From Geminicoccaceae bacterium (GTDB lineage Bacteria > Pseudomonadota > Alphaproteobacteria > Geminicoccales > Geminicoccaceae): a DNA stretch of 64,000 nucleotides. Positions 1 to 8,345 of the stretch are shown one piece after another (within the stretch, counting starts at the first letter, position 1; every line of letters begins with the position of its first letter). The translations under genes were made by a program, and so were the position numbers. The notes under the pieces were generated by a model. The model was not told the DNA's origin and did not search any database. It saw only the letters and a program-made list of their open reading frames with translations. The DNA lies in NCBI GenBank assembly GCA_028285265.1, contig JANQPX010000030.1:248001-312000 (forward strand), in the 5' to 3' direction.

Positions 1-535
1 CTGCACAAACCACGGGAAATCCTGCAGTGCGTGCCCAGTCGACCATTTCGCAGATCAGTGCTGGCTGATCACCGTAGGCGAGACTGTAGACGAGGCCTGC
101 CTTTTTGGCCCGTTCAGCAAGGACTGGGCCAACCAGAACATCAGCTTCGACATTGACCATGATGATATGCCGGCCATGCTCAATCGCTGCCAGGGCGTGA
201 CGGACGCCTGCCCCGGGATCACCCGTCGCTTCAACGATAACGTCAAGGCCAGGGGCTTGAATAAGGCTCATGCCATCGTCAGTCAGCAACGTTTTGCCCT
301 GGGAAAAGGCCTTGTTGATGTCGGGAGCATCGATTTGCGAGGAGGGCCAGCCGAGTTTTCGCATACCGCTACGCGCTCGCTCGACGTCGAGATCGGCGAC
401 GCCGACAATATGCAACGCCGGGGTGAAGCGCGCTTGGGCGAGAAACATCGAGCCGAATTTACCGGCACCGATCACACCAACGCGAATGGGGCGGGCTTCG
501 GCAGCGCGCTCTTTAAGCATGTCATGTAGATTCAT
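1..535 (-). CDS. SAF-domain NAD(P)-dependent oxidoreductase, homoserine dehydrogenase-like (3' end outside window)
   Basis: Only the first 178 codons are inside the window; the gene runs off the left edge. The ATG at 535 gives a protein starting MNLHDMLKERAAEARPIRVG. A Rossmann nucleotide-binding motif (GVIGAGKFGSMF) follows at about residues 20-31, and the stretch HIIMVNVEADVLVGPVLAE is typical of the COG4091 family of predicted homoserine dehydrogenases that carry a C-terminal SAF domain. The SAF part would lie outside the window. These cytoplasmic enzymes probably oxidise or reduce a small sugar-acid or amino-acid intermediate with NAD(P). The exact substrate cannot be read from this part. 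Confidence 0.85.
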   Translation of the reverse strand, partial: MNLHDMLKERAAEARPIRVGVIGAGKFGSMFLAQARFTPALHIVGVADLDVERARSGMRKLGWPSSQIDAPDINKAFSQGKTLLTDDGMSLIQAPGLDVIVEATGDPGAGVRHALAAIEHGRHIIMVNVEADVLVGPVLAERAKKAGLVYSLAYGDQPALICEMVDWARTAGFPVVCA

Positions 536-857
536 GAGATATCCCCTGCATTGGCTTGCGTCGCTGACGATCCGGGCGCCCCTTATTTAGCATATAGATT
601 TTGGGCTTTATGCGCCAAGAGAGGAAAAACCGCTGTCGTGCAACTGTCGAGAGACGATCTTGCTCCAAGCAGATGGCGATCGCTCGACAGCCGCTTTTGG
701 CAGGAACCATTCCTTTGAGCGGGCGATATTGGATCCGTTCCATAAGGTTGCTTGCCACAACCCGGTACGCTGGAACGGGTCTCAAGCCCCCTAGACCCGG
801 ATTTTAGGACTTCTAGTCTTGTTCTCGAGGCTACCGGCATCCTGAACCGGAGGACAC
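536..857. other. intergenic region, no gene recognised
   Basis: This gap separates the leftward oxidoreductase from the rightward small membrane protein, so it must carry both promoters. I see a short imperfect hairpin, CGGGTCT at 776-782 with AGACCCG at 793-799, upstream of the next gene, and no RNA gene. The overlapping reading frames on both strands resemble no family and have no convincing ribosome binding site. Confidence 0.4.
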
Positions 858-860
858 GTG

Positions 861-1139
861 ATGCAGCCATTTGAGGCTTGGCGCTTTGACGTCAACATCT
901 TGATCGATCGTTTAACGTTGGGCTTAGAGATGTTTGGGCCCTATGCGGATTGGCTTTGGATGATTCCGGCCATTTGGATCATGACGATTATATCACTTTG
1001 GTATCTGACGCTTCATCGGCAGCGTCAGGCCGACAGGGCTTATCTCGCCTATGCGTCGCGCAACCTGTCTCTCTTACGACGTCTCGCCAAACAGCGGGCT
1101 CGCGAAGTCTCCCATCCCAAGCGTTACGATTATCGCTAA
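861..1139 (+). CDS. small hypothetical membrane protein
   Basis: A 92-residue protein I do not recognise. It starts at ATG 861 (a GTG at 858 is also possible) behind a good ribosome binding site, ACCGGAGG at 846-853, spaced 7 bases. One clear membrane helix (roughly residues 28-50, YADWLWMIPAIWIMTIISL) is followed by a basic tail rich in Arg and Lys, so it is probably a single-pass inner-membrane protein with a positively charged cytoplasmic C-terminus. It stands alone: the gene downstream faces it on the other strand. No function is proposed. Confidence 0.6.
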   Translation: MQPFEAWRFDVNILIDRLTLGLEMFGPYADWLWMIPAIWIMTIISLWYLTLHRQRQADRAYLAYASRNLSLLRRLAKQRAREVSHPKRYDYR

Positions 1140-1274
1140 ATGGTGCGGCAAAGATCTCGGCGATGCGTGCTTGGCAGTTAGGACTTTCCAACCCTCGTTG
1201 AGGCCAACAGCGCGCAGGGGCAGAGAGGCTGGCGTGAGGAGAAGCGGGTGACGCTTGATCGATCGTCGGTGATC

Positions 1275-2309
1275 TCAAACAACGATGCCAAAACCGATGC
1301 CAATCAGCACCGCTCCGCCGATGCCGAAGGCGATATAGCTTGCAAAGACGCCTGGCTTAACGAGTGACCAGACGGCCGCCATGGCCGGTATACAGCTGAC
1401 GGCGCCGGCCATCATGAACGCCATACCTGCCCCGGGGCTCATGCCCTGGGTCATGAGTCCCGCGACGAGGGGCGGGGCGGCGTAACTGTTGAGATAGGCA
1501 GGTGCGCCGACAAGTGCCGCGGTTAGAACCGGCATCAGGCCATCACCTCCAACCCATTTGCCAATCACATCGGCGGGCACATAGGTCACCAAGAGGCCTT
1601 GTAGGAGGTAAGCAAATGTGAGCCACTTCAAGAGAAAAAGGCCGTTAGCAAGCGCTTCGCTTACGAATGTTTTGACACGCTCCGTTTCATGCCAGAACCG
1701 CCAGACCGGGCGCTGATGAACGTTAGACCTCTGGCCGCAACAGCCGCCACCAGTTCGGGCGCGGACGGCATCATTAAACAGGCCGCCTCGAACAAGAAGC
1801 CGCATGGCGAATCCACCAAACAATCCCAGTGCAACGGCACCGACCGCCTTACCGATCGCAAATGGCCAGCCAAGTGCTGATGCCGTAATGAAGAGTGTTG
1901 GTGGGTCAATCAGCGGTGAGGAGAGCCAAAATGCCATGACCGCGGAAAGCGGTGCGCCCATGGCGAGAAGCCCTGCAATGAAGGGAATGACCTCGCAGGA
2001 GCAAAAAGGGGCAAGCCCGCCAAACAGTGCGGCAAAGATGATCATCTTCGTCTCGCGGCCGTCGAAGGCTCGCGCAAGCACGGCCTCAGCCCCACTGGCA
2101 CGCAAATAGGCGAATAGAAGAACGGCAGCAGCGATATAAGGAAGCGTGCCGAGCAACGCCTCACCAGCAACGCCTACAATCCTACCAAGCCTTGCTGGGT
2201 CCAGGATCAGGATGACCAATGGAACAAGAACGATCAGGCCGTACACAGAACGAAGGTTGTCAATGCCTTGGCGCCAAATCGCTGGCAGCCGAAGATCAAG
2301 CGCCGTCAT
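1275..2309 (-). CDS. ArsP/DUF318-family permease (metal or organoarsenical export)
   Basis: A 344-residue polytopic permease of the PF03773 family (ArsP_1, COG0701), with about eight hydrophobic helices in two halves. The first half has the signature GGLAPFCSCEVIPF with C103 and C105, and the linker has a second cysteine pair, C190-C191 (GGGCCGQRS). Family members export trivalent organoarsenicals or, in the SO_0444-like branch, copper or zinc; the cysteine clusters suggest a thiophilic metal or metalloid. The start overlaps the upstream regulator stop by an ATGA (2306-2309), so the two genes are translationally coupled and presumably induced together. The substrate is an inference. Confidence 0.85.
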   Translation of the reverse strand: MTALDLRLPAIWRQGIDNLRSVYGLIVLVPLVILILDPARLGRIVGVAGEALLGTLPYIAAAVLLFAYLRASGAEAVLARAFDGRETKMIIFAALFGGLAPFCSCEVIPFIAGLLAMGAPLSAVMAFWLSSPLIDPPTLFITASALGWPFAIGKAVGAVALGLFGGFAMRLLVRGGLFNDAVRARTGGGCCGQRSNVHQRPVWRFWHETERVKTFVSEALANGLFLLKWLTFAYLLQGLLVTYVPADVIGKWVGGDGLMPVLTAALVGAPAYLNSYAAPPLVAGLMTQGMSPGAGMAFMMAGAVSCIPAMAAVWSLVKPGVFASYIAFGIGGAVLIGIGFGIVV

Positions 2310-2653
2310 GCCACATCCTTGCTTGTCGACCGACCGCTATCTTGTTGAGCTGGATGAGCGGCTGATGGCTCGCTGCAGCATTCCCGCAAGAGAAAGTCGG
2401 CCAAGCTTTCGATCCGTTCAAAAGCGGCACGGCTTCTGATGACCCGTCCTTCACGTTCTTGTTCAATCAATCCAGCAGCAGCGAGAAAACGAAGATGGTG
2501 CGCAAGCGTCGATGCCGGGAGGTCAACACGCTCTTGAATTTCACCGACAGCGAGCCCCGTTGGTCCGGCGCGTACAAGCGTCAAAAGAACGTCAAGCCTC
2601 GGCTCTGAGCCGATGGCGGCAAAACCCTGGGCGGCTTCCTCAAGTGCAAGCAT
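2306..2653 (-). CDS. ArsR/SmtB-family transcriptional repressor
   Basis: A 115-residue winged-helix regulator. The helix-turn-helix is visible at about residues 35-60 (VGEIQERVDLPASTLAHHL), followed by the wing EQEREGRVI. A vicinal cysteine pair in ECCSE near residue 92, after the last helix, resembles the C-terminal Cys-Cys of ArsR types that sense As(III). It is the first gene of a two-gene operon with the permease and sits 27 bp from a perfect inverted repeat (2680-2703) that lies between plausible -35 and -10 boxes. This is the standard design of a repressor that controls itself and a resistance transporter and releases DNA when it binds its metal. Confidence 0.88.
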   Translation of the reverse strand: MLALEEAAQGFAAIGSEPRLDVLLTLVRAGPTGLAVGEIQERVDLPASTLAHHLRFLAAAGLIEQEREGRVIRSRAAFERIESLADFLLRECCSEPSAAHPAQQDSGRSTSKDVA

Positions 2654-2676
2654 GTGAATCGCCTTACTTCAAAAAA

Positions 2677-2705
2677 ACTATAAAACTAGAATACTAGTTT
2701 TATTG
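2677..2705 (-). promoter_or_regulatory. ArsR-type promoter with palindromic operator
   Basis: The inverted repeat ATAAAACTAG-AATA-CTAGTTTTAT spans 2680-2703 with 10-bp perfect arms. Read toward the repressor gene, a -35-like CAATAA (2700-2705) and a -10-like TATAGT (2677-2682) are exactly 17 bp apart, so the palindrome fills the spacer. A protein bound here would block RNA polymerase. The core CTAGAATACTAG recurs at 25564-25575. Confidence 0.65.
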
Positions 2706-2887
2706 CTTGAGAGCAAGGGGTCTATCAACCATGGCGTTGTGCTGGCCAATCGAGCCTTGTCAATGATGGTGAGGTTCTTGGGTATGATCGGGGTGGTCTT
2801 GACTCTTCGGCGAGAACACCAACGTCGCTAAGCAAGCAAACTCGGACATCAAAACCAGACTGGTACACCCTTTCAGGAAGCAAGCGA

Positions 2888-3562
2888 ATGTTGTTCGTGA
2901 TCGGCATTGTTCTCTTGTTAGCGCTTTGTTTCGGTCCGATGGTTTGGGCGAACTTTGTTCTGCGTCGCCATGCCGAAGACAGAGAAGACTTTCCGGGGAC
3001 GGGCGGTGAGTTCGCGCGCCACATTCTGGATCTTGCCGAAATGCCCGATGTTGCTGTCGAAGTGACGGAGAGCGGTGATCACTACTGCCCAAAATCCAAA
3101 GCGGTCCGACTCAGTGAGAAAAATCTTCAGGGAAAATCATTAACGGCGGTCACGGTCGCGGCGCATGAGGTCGGCCATGCGCTTCAGGATCGGGACGGCT
3201 ACCGTCTTTTGGCGCTGCGGACAAGGCTCGCAACAGTGGCGTTCTGGGGCGAAAAGATCGCCTATGTCTTGCTTGTGGCCTCGCCCGCAACACTGTTCGC
3301 CGCGCCAAGGCTTGCCTTTCTGCAGATTGGCGCGGGTTTGACGATCATGATCGGTCGTGTGCTCGTGCACCTCATCACCTTGCCGGTCGAATTTGATGCA
3401 TCATTCCAGCGTGCGCTGCCGATCCTCGACCGGGGCAACTATCTCGTCAAAAAGGATCTCGAGGCTGCAAGATCCATCCTGCGCGCTTGCGCTTGGACTT
3501 ATGTCGCCGGCGCGCTTTTTTCGATCGTGGATGTGATTCGATGGATCCGTTTTGGCCGGTAG
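2888..3562 (+). CDS. membrane zinc metalloprotease, YugP family
   Basis: A 224-residue protein of the PF04298 neutral zinc metallopeptidase family. It has an N-terminal membrane helix (residues 1-25), the zinc motif HEVGH at 93-97, further hydrophobic helices around 120-160, and the downstream glutamate in LPVEFDASFQRAL (E168) that serves as third ligand in this family. The active site is expected at the cytoplasmic face of the membrane. Ribosome binding site AGGAAG lies 7 bases before ATG 2888. It is divergent from the ArsR-type operon and has no operon partner. Its substrates are unknown. Confidence 0.85.
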   Translation: MLFVIGIVLLLALCFGPMVWANFVLRRHAEDREDFPGTGGEFARHILDLAEMPDVAVEVTESGDHYCPKSKAVRLSEKNLQGKSLTAVTVAAHEVGHALQDRDGYRLLALRTRLATVAFWGEKIAYVLLVASPATLFAAPRLAFLQIGAGLTIMIGRVLVHLITLPVEFDASFQRALPILDRGNYLVKKDLEAARSILRACAWTYVAGALFSIVDVIRWIRFGR

Positions 3563-3584
3563 CAAGGCCCGACTTGGTGAGCCA

Positions 3585-3839
3585 CTACTCCAACCCACCC
3601 GCTGCCACCTTCTCGATAACATAGAGAAAGACGTCACCTTCGGTCTCTTGCCGCAGCAGCTTATGGCCGGTGGCTTCGGTGAACATCTCGAAGTCTCGTC
3701 GCGACGTCGGATCGGTCGCCAGCACGCAGATGGTTGCGCCCTCGTCGACGACCATAATCGCCTGGCGCGTCTTGATCAGTGGCATTGGGCAAGCGAGGCC
3801 GCGAGCGTCGATGAACACGTCATATTTCTTATCGCTCAT
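3585..3839 (-). CDS. tusA: TusA-family sulfurtransferase / sulfur carrier
   Basis: An 84-residue protein with the SirA/TusA fold. The hallmark DARGLACPMPLIKT places the persulfide-carrying cysteine at about residue 17 in a CPxP motif. TusA proteins pass sulfur from a cysteine desulfurase to tRNA thiolation, molybdenum cofactor or other sulfur pathways; a NifS-type desulfurase is encoded at 17.2 kb, but a link is only inferred. The gene has GGAGG 9 bases before its ATG and follows the binding-protein gene on the same strand, with a strong hairpin between them. Confidence 0.85.
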   Translation of the reverse strand: MSDKKYDVFIDARGLACPMPLIKTRQAIMVVDEGATICVLATDPTSRRDFEMFTEATGHKLLRQETEGDVFLYVIEKVAAGGLE

Positions 3840-3882
3840 CGACGCCAGCCTCCGCTCATTCCTTTCATCAACGCTATGTTGT

Positions 3883-3922
3883 CAGCTCGGAAAGGCCGAT
3901 ATCCAGCGGCCTCCCTAAGCTG
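3883..3922 (-). terminator. hairpin terminator candidate after the binding-protein gene
   Basis: The inner stem is AGGCCG (3893-3898) with CGGCCT (3907-3912), extended by CAGCT (3883-3887) with AGCTG (3918-3922). On the minus strand the inner stem is followed by TTTCC, a weak U-tract. It lies just past the stop of the binding-protein gene and before tusA, so it probably separates their transcripts. Confidence 0.4.
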
Positions 3923-3942
3923 AGCACGTCGTGGCTCGCCGC

Positions 3943-4722
3943 CTATTGCAGTCCCCATTTGATAGCGAGCTCGTCGAAGAAACCTTCGGTGTGTTTAAGA
4001 TTGACCCAGTGGTTCACATAGTTGATCCAGACCTGATCATTCTGATCGAGTAGGAAAGCGCCGGGTCGACGGGAGCGTGCCTTGTCGACAGGAATGACCG
4101 TGAGTTCAGGGTAGGTCTTAATCAACGAAGCCGCTTCAACATTGGAGGTGACGGAAACCATAGCGCGGCCAGCCAAGACCTCTTGATAGTCGCGGGCCGG
4201 GGCTTCGACCGACACGATCTCGGCATCGGGGAAGTAGCCACGCGCCTGGGCCTCAAACACGGTGCCGAGTGTCACAGCGACCTTCGTGTCAGCCGAATTG
4301 ATACTGTCCCAGCCATCGAACTTTCCGACATTGTCCTTCAGCGTCATGGGCACCGTGCCAAACTCGACATAGGGATCGCTATAGCCCGCGACTTTGGCGC
4401 GCGCCATGCTGAGCGAGGCACTGGTGGTAAGATCGTATTTGTCGGCAACGACGCCGTTCACCAAGGTCTTCCAATCGGTCGGCACGAATTCAATCTCGAC
4501 CTCCATATCGGCAGCGAGTTGCTTCGTTACATCGATGTCGAAGCCTTGATAGTCATTCGAGCCCGGATCTTTGAAGCTCATCGGGTTGAAGTCGCCGGTA
4601 GTACCAACGCGGAGCGTGCCGCTTTCCAGAATTTTTTGCAGTCTCGAACCGTCTTGGGCGGCGAGGGGATTGGCAAGGAAACCAAGCAAGGCGAGAGTAC
4701 CGATAAGTAGACGAGTGCCCAT
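3943..4722 (-). CDS. ABC transporter substrate-binding protein, family 3 (PheC-like subgroup)
   Basis: A 259-residue periplasmic protein. I chose ATG 4722 because it opens a normal signal peptide (MGTRLLIGTLALLGFLANPLAAQ) with AAGGAT upstream; the longer frame adds no conserved residues. The mature start SRLQKILESGTLRVGTTGDF is characteristic of SBP family 3 and very like cyclohexadienyl dehydratase PheC. Because the adjacent divergent genes encode an amino-acid ABC ATPase and permease, uptake of a polar amino acid or related compound is the most likely role. An enzymatic PheC-like activity cannot be excluded from sequence alone. Confidence 0.82.
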   Translation of the reverse strand: MGTRLLIGTLALLGFLANPLAAQDGSRLQKILESGTLRVGTTGDFNPMSFKDPGSNDYQGFDIDVTKQLAADMEVEIEFVPTDWKTLVNGVVADKYDLTTSASLSMARAKVAGYSDPYVEFGTVPMTLKDNVGKFDGWDSINSADTKVAVTLGTVFEAQARGYFPDAEIVSVEAPARDYQEVLAGRAMVSVTSNVEAASLIKTYPELTVIPVDKARSRRPGAFLLDQNDQVWINYVNHWVNLKHTEGFFDELAIKWGLQ

Positions 4723-4746
4723 AGGGGGTGATCCTTTTTTTGGTGC

Positions 4747-4761
4747 ATGCTGCAGCAGCAT
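4747..4761. promoter_or_regulatory. inverted repeat in divergent transporter promoter region
   Basis: The sequence ATGCTGC-A-GCAGCAT has 7-bp perfect arms around one base. It lies between the divergent binding-protein gene (start 4722) and ATPase gene (start 4869), where one bound regulator could control both. No regulator gene is adjacent. Confidence 0.35.
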
Positions 4762-4868
4762 CTCTTGAGCCTGCCCCGGATCTTGTCCTAGTGATGAATT
4801 GCTGTCCACCACCGGTGCGCAAGGCGGCCGGCCACAATGGGGTGATCGACGATGCCGTGGAGGCCTGG

Positions 4869-5648
4869 ATGACCGAAGTCGACCCCGTTCATACGAACGG
4901 AAAATCGGATCGTGCCCCGATCATTGAAATGGCTGATGTGACCAAGCGATTCGGTGATTTTTCTGCGCTAAAGTCCGTCAGCCTTGATGTCGGCCTTGGC
5001 GAGCGCGTTGTTGTTTGTGGTCCAAGTGGATCTGGCAAATCGACGCTGATTCGTTGCATCAATCAGCTTGAACGGCATGACGAGGGTCGTATCGTTGTGG
5101 ATGGCGTTGAGCTCAATGACGATCTCAAGAACATCACCTCCGTCAGGCGCGACGTCGGTATGGTCTTCCAGCAATTCAATCTTTTTCCTCATCTCACCGT
5201 TTTGCAGAACTTGACGCTTGCGCCGATGCGGGCGCGCAAAATGTCCAGAGCGGACGCCGATGCCATCGCTCGGCGCTATCTCGATCGGGTGCATATCCCA
5301 GAACAGGCGGAAAAGTACCCTGCCCAGCTTTCTGGTGGTCAGCAGCAGCGGGTTGCCATTGCAAGAAGCCTGTGCATGCAGCCCAAGATCATGCTTTTTG
5401 ATGAACCGACCTCTGCCCTCGACCCCGAAATGATCAAGGAGGTTCTCGACGTCATGATCGAGCTTGCTGAGGATGGCATGACCATGATTTGCGTCACCCA
5501 TGAGATGGGTTTTGCCCGCAAGGTTGCCGATAAGATGGTCTTCATGGATCAAGGGCAAATTGTGGAAGCTGGGGCGCCCGCGGCTTTCTTTTCGTCACCT
5601 GAAAGCGATCGGACCAAGAAGTTTCTCAGCCAGATCCTCGATCACTGA
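4869..5648 (+). CDS. polar amino-acid ABC transporter ATP-binding protein
   Basis: A 259-residue ATPase of the GlnQ/HisP type. The start is set at ATG 4869, preceded by GTGGAGG at 4857-4863; a longer frame from 4728 is open but not conserved. Walker [10 protein letters not shown] is at 51-59, the signature LSGGQQQ at 154-160, Walker B IMLFDEP at 174-180 and the switch histidine in VTHEMGF. It energises import by the membrane protein encoded immediately after it, whose ATG overlaps this stop codon by one base. The binding protein is encoded divergently. Confidence 0.92.
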   Translation: MTEVDPVHTNGKSDRAPIIEMADVTKRFGDFSALKSVSLDVGLGERVVVCGPSGSGKSTLIRCINQLERHDEGRIVVDGVELNDDLKNITSVRRDVGMVFQQFNLFPHLTVLQNLTLAPMRARKMSRADADAIARRYLDRVHIPEQAEKYPAQLSGGQQQRVAIARSLCMQPKIMLFDEPTSALDPEMIKEVLDVMIELAEDGMTMICVTHEMGFARKVADKMVFMDQGQIVEAGAPAAFFSSPESDRTKKFLSQILDH

Positions 5649-6409
5649 TGGCTCGCTTGTCGCGTTGTCTTGCTGTTCTTTCCCTTCTCCTGGCGCTGAC
5701 CAGTTGTGGTGGCAACTACAATTGGGGTTGGTATGTGGTCTTGCCGACCACGGAGAGAGGCCTAACCAATATCGAGTTTCTCCTAGGCGGTCTTTGGGCG
5801 ACGATCAGTCTGTCACTTGTCGCCATCGCAATTTCCGTGGTCATTGGGCTTCTCATCGCCCTACCAGGGCTCTCATCGCGGCCGGCTCTTCGCGCCCTTA
5901 ACCGCGTTTACGTCGAGTTCTTTCGGGCGATACCGATCCTCGTGATGTTGCTCTGGGTCTATTATGGCCTACCCATCGTCTTGGGGATTAACCTCGACGC
6001 CTTCGCTGCGGGCGTCGTTGCTTTGGCGCTCTGTGACAGTGCTTTCGAAGCGGAGATCTTTAGAGGTGGCATTCAATCGATCGCACGCGGCCAAACCGAG
6101 GCGGCAGACAGTCTCGGACTCTCCTACTGGGACAAGATGCGTTATGTTGTCCTTCCTCAAGCGATCCGTCGAATCCTGCCACCGCTTGGCAATCAGTTCG
6201 TTTATGTTCTCAAGATGAGTTCGCTGGTCTCGGTGATCGGGACGTACGAGCTTACCAAACGAGCGAACGAACTCGTAACGAGCCAGTACAGGCCGCTTGA
6301 AATCTACACCTTTCTGGTTCTCGAGTATCTTGTCCTGATCCTGATTGTCTCTCAGGCTGTGCGTTGGATGGAGCGCCGGATGCAGGCCGATGAGCGCATG
6401 GGCCGTTAA
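5648..6409 (+). CDS. polar amino-acid ABC transporter permease
   Basis: A 253-residue His/Glu/Gln/Arg/opine-family permease. The PF00528 core has about five helices and the cytoplasmic EAA loop EAADSLGLSYWDKMRYVVLP, which docks to the ATPase. The start codon overlaps the ATPase stop as TGATG, so the two are coupled. An oddity is the N-terminus: residues 1-20 end in LALTSCGG, which looks like a lipobox, although permeases are normally not lipoproteins; it may simply be a first helix. Only one permease gene is present, so the membrane channel would be a homodimer. Confidence 0.9.
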   Translation: MARLSRCLAVLSLLLALTSCGGNYNWGWYVVLPTTERGLTNIEFLLGGLWATISLSLVAIAISVVIGLLIALPGLSSRPALRALNRVYVEFFRAIPILVMLLWVYYGLPIVLGINLDAFAAGVVALALCDSAFEAEIFRGGIQSIARGQTEAADSLGLSYWDKMRYVVLPQAIRRILPPLGNQFVYVLKMSSLVSVIGTYELTKRANELVTSQYRPLEIYTFLVLEYLVLILIVSQAVRWMERRMQADERMGR

Positions 6410-6422
6410 GGAGTATATGAGT

Positions 6423-7067
6423 ATGCCGCCGACTGAGATTCTCTTCGCCTACACCTTGGCGTGCATCGCTGTTGTCATCGTGCCCGGTCCATCAGTGACC
6501 GTGATCATCGCCAACAGCGTGCGCTACGGCACGCGCGCCGGCCTTTGGACCGATGGGGGGACTCTGGCAGGACTTGCCACCATGTTGGTGGTTCTCGCGG
6601 CCGGTCTTTCCACCATCGTCAACCACATGGGCTGGGTCTTCGATTGGCTACGCCTTATCGGTGCTGCCTATCTGATTTGGCTCGGCCTTCAGCTCTGGCG
6701 TGGGCATGCTTCAGCATCACGTGCGTCGACCCCGTCGTCAGCTCCAGCAGAGAATCCGGATGGCAGTGGACGTGGTAAGCGCTTCTTTTGGCAAGGTTTT
6801 TTCGTCCTCTGGTCCAACCCCAAGGCACTGCTATTTTTCGGTGCCTTCATCCCGCAATTCATCGATCCCTCAGGATCCGCATTAGCGCAGACCCTCGTAC
6901 TCGGGCTGATTTTTATCGTCGTTGCTGCAATTCTTGATAGCAGCTACGCGCTCGCTGCGGGGCGTGCCGGCCGTTGGCTGTCCGGGAAGCGGATGCGGTT
7001 GATGGAACGGATCAGCGGCAGTCTTTTGATCGGCGGTGGTCTTTGGCTCGCGCTTGATCGTCGTTAG
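6423..7067 (+). CDS. LysE/RhtB-family amino-acid exporter
   Basis: A 214-residue inner-membrane exporter with six predicted helices. The motif VIVPGPSVTVIIANSVRYG near the N-terminus and FFWQGFFVLWSNPKALLFF in the middle are typical of LysE-type translocators. AAGGAG at 6408-6413 favours ATG 6423 (9-base spacing) over ATG 6417 (3-base spacing); both give nearly the same protein. It follows the amino-acid importer by 13 bases and is probably in the same transcript, giving an import/export pair. The exported amino acid cannot be predicted. Confidence 0.85.
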   Translation: MPPTEILFAYTLACIAVVIVPGPSVTVIIANSVRYGTRAGLWTDGGTLAGLATMLVVLAAGLSTIVNHMGWVFDWLRLIGAAYLIWLGLQLWRGHASASRASTPSSAPAENPDGSGRGKRFFWQGFFVLWSNPKALLFFGAFIPQFIDPSGSALAQTLVLGLIFIVVAAILDSSYALAAGRAGRWLSGKRMRLMERISGSLLIGGGLWLALDRR

Positions 7068-7079
7068 GCTCGACCAGGG

Positions 7080-8018
7080 TCAATTCATTTGCAAGGCAGC
7101 GGCCGCCGCGCCGATGAGACCCGTATCTGTGCGCAGGACGCGGAACAATGGTATCGCTTGGAGATAGCTTTTGAAGCGGCCTTTATCGACGAAGGCCTCA
7201 ATCACCCGGTCGGCATCGAAATGCCGGCCGAGGTGGGACATCATCCCGCCCGTCAAATAGACGCCGCCACGCGCGCCATAGGTCAGTGCTAGATCACCAG
7301 CAGCAGCGCCGAGTAAGCTACAAAACCGCTGAATGGCGTCGATACAGATGGGACAGGCCTCGCTATCTGCCCGTGCCACGACTTCGGCTGGACTGCTGAT
7401 CAGTAATTCTCGATCGGTCAGGTTAGCCAGTGCCTTCGCAAAGTTGGCCAAGCCAGGTCCGGAGAGCAATCGCTCATTGGAGACATGGCCGTAGCGGGAA
7501 CGTAGAATAGCAAGGACGCTTGCTTCCACGTCATCCCTTGGCGCGAAGGCGACATGGCCGCCCTCTGTAGCCATCGGGCGGTAGTCACCATCAATCTTAA
7601 GCAACCCCGCAACACCGAGGCCGGTGCCCGGCCCGATGACCGCGATCGGCCGATTGTCCAGAGCCTGCCCGCCGGCAAGTTTGACGCAGTCTCGGTCATC
7701 GAGCCGCGGAAGGGATAGCGCCTGCGCGACAAAATCATTGATCGCAATCAGGCGTTCGACGCCAAGTGCTCGTTTGGTCTCGTTGAGCGAGAAGGACCAG
7801 GGACAATTGGTGAGCGCGATTTGGTCTGACTCGACCGGTCCGGCGACGACGAGGACGACGCCATCCACCCTCCGTCCTGCCAGATAGGCACTTGCTGCTT
7901 CGACAACGCCGGGAAAGTCACTTGTTTGCAGGGTCTTTTCATCTTCCGGCCATCCACCGGCGTCAACCAAGGCAAACCGCGCATTCGTGCCGCCGATATC
8001 ACTGACCAGACGTTGCAA
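7080..8018 (-). CDS. glk: glucokinase
   Basis: A 312-residue ROK-independent glucokinase (PF02685) that phosphorylates glucose with ATP in the cytoplasm. The phosphate-binding DIGGTNARF is at residues 7-15, the catalytic aspartate lies in LIAINDFVAQ (about 96), and GPGTGLGVA and EGGHVAFAP are family signatures. The start is TTG 8018, supported by AAAGGAG 6 bases upstream; no in-frame ATG fits the N-terminal strand. It converges with the LysE gene with only 12 bases between them. Confidence 0.93.
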   Translation of the reverse strand: MQRLVSDIGGTNARFALVDAGGWPEDEKTLQTSDFPGVVEAASAYLAGRRVDGVVLVVAGPVESDQIALTNCPWSFSLNETKRALGVERLIAINDFVAQALSLPRLDDRDCVKLAGGQALDNRPIAVIGPGTGLGVAGLLKIDGDYRPMATEGGHVAFAPRDDVEASVLAILRSRYGHVSNERLLSGPGLANFAKALANLTDRELLISSPAEVVARADSEACPICIDAIQRFCSLLGAAAGDLALTYGARGGVYLTGGMMSHLGRHFDADRVIEAFVDKGRFKSYLQAIPLFRVLRTDTGLIGAAAAALQMN

Positions 8019-8345
8019 CTGGGACTCCTTTGATCAGTATCGAATGACATGTGAAATCTTTGTTGGGCATCTATATGAGACGGCAGGACATGAATCGACC
8101 TGCCGTCATGCTCGGGCGGTATGCACCAGCCAGTCACCGGGATCAACAGCTCGATCCGTTAACTCGCCTGGAAATATTGATACCGTCGGACGCTGGTCGA
8201 TGATATGCAGAATAAAGCTCGTAAAATTCAGCTTAACGGTTTATTGATGAATTGTTTATTAGTATAGTCGAATTGAATAAGGAAAACCGCGGCCTGCGGC
8301 GTCGGATTGTTCGCTGCCGGAGGCTATTGTGAGTGTGGCGGGGTG
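8019..8345. other. intergenic region with AT-rich promoter segment
   Basis: This gap separates divergent glucokinase and the YdcH-like gene. The half near the YdcH-like gene (8210-8285) is much richer in A and T than its surroundings and holds the promoter candidate listed separately. No RNA gene or conserved frame is seen. Confidence 0.4.
8240..8268 (+). promoter_or_regulatory. candidate sigma-70-type promoter of the YdcH-like gene
   Basis: TTTATT at 8240-8245 and TATAGT at 8263-8268 are separated by 17 bases in an AT-rich stretch about 80 bp before the gene. The -10 box is good and the -35 box weak. Confidence 0.3.

Noticed and set aside
4749..4759. CTGCAGCAG-type sequence as a third PhaR-like site
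   Set aside because: The half-sites are not spaced by 3-4 bases as the PhaR pattern requires; it is part of a different palindrome.
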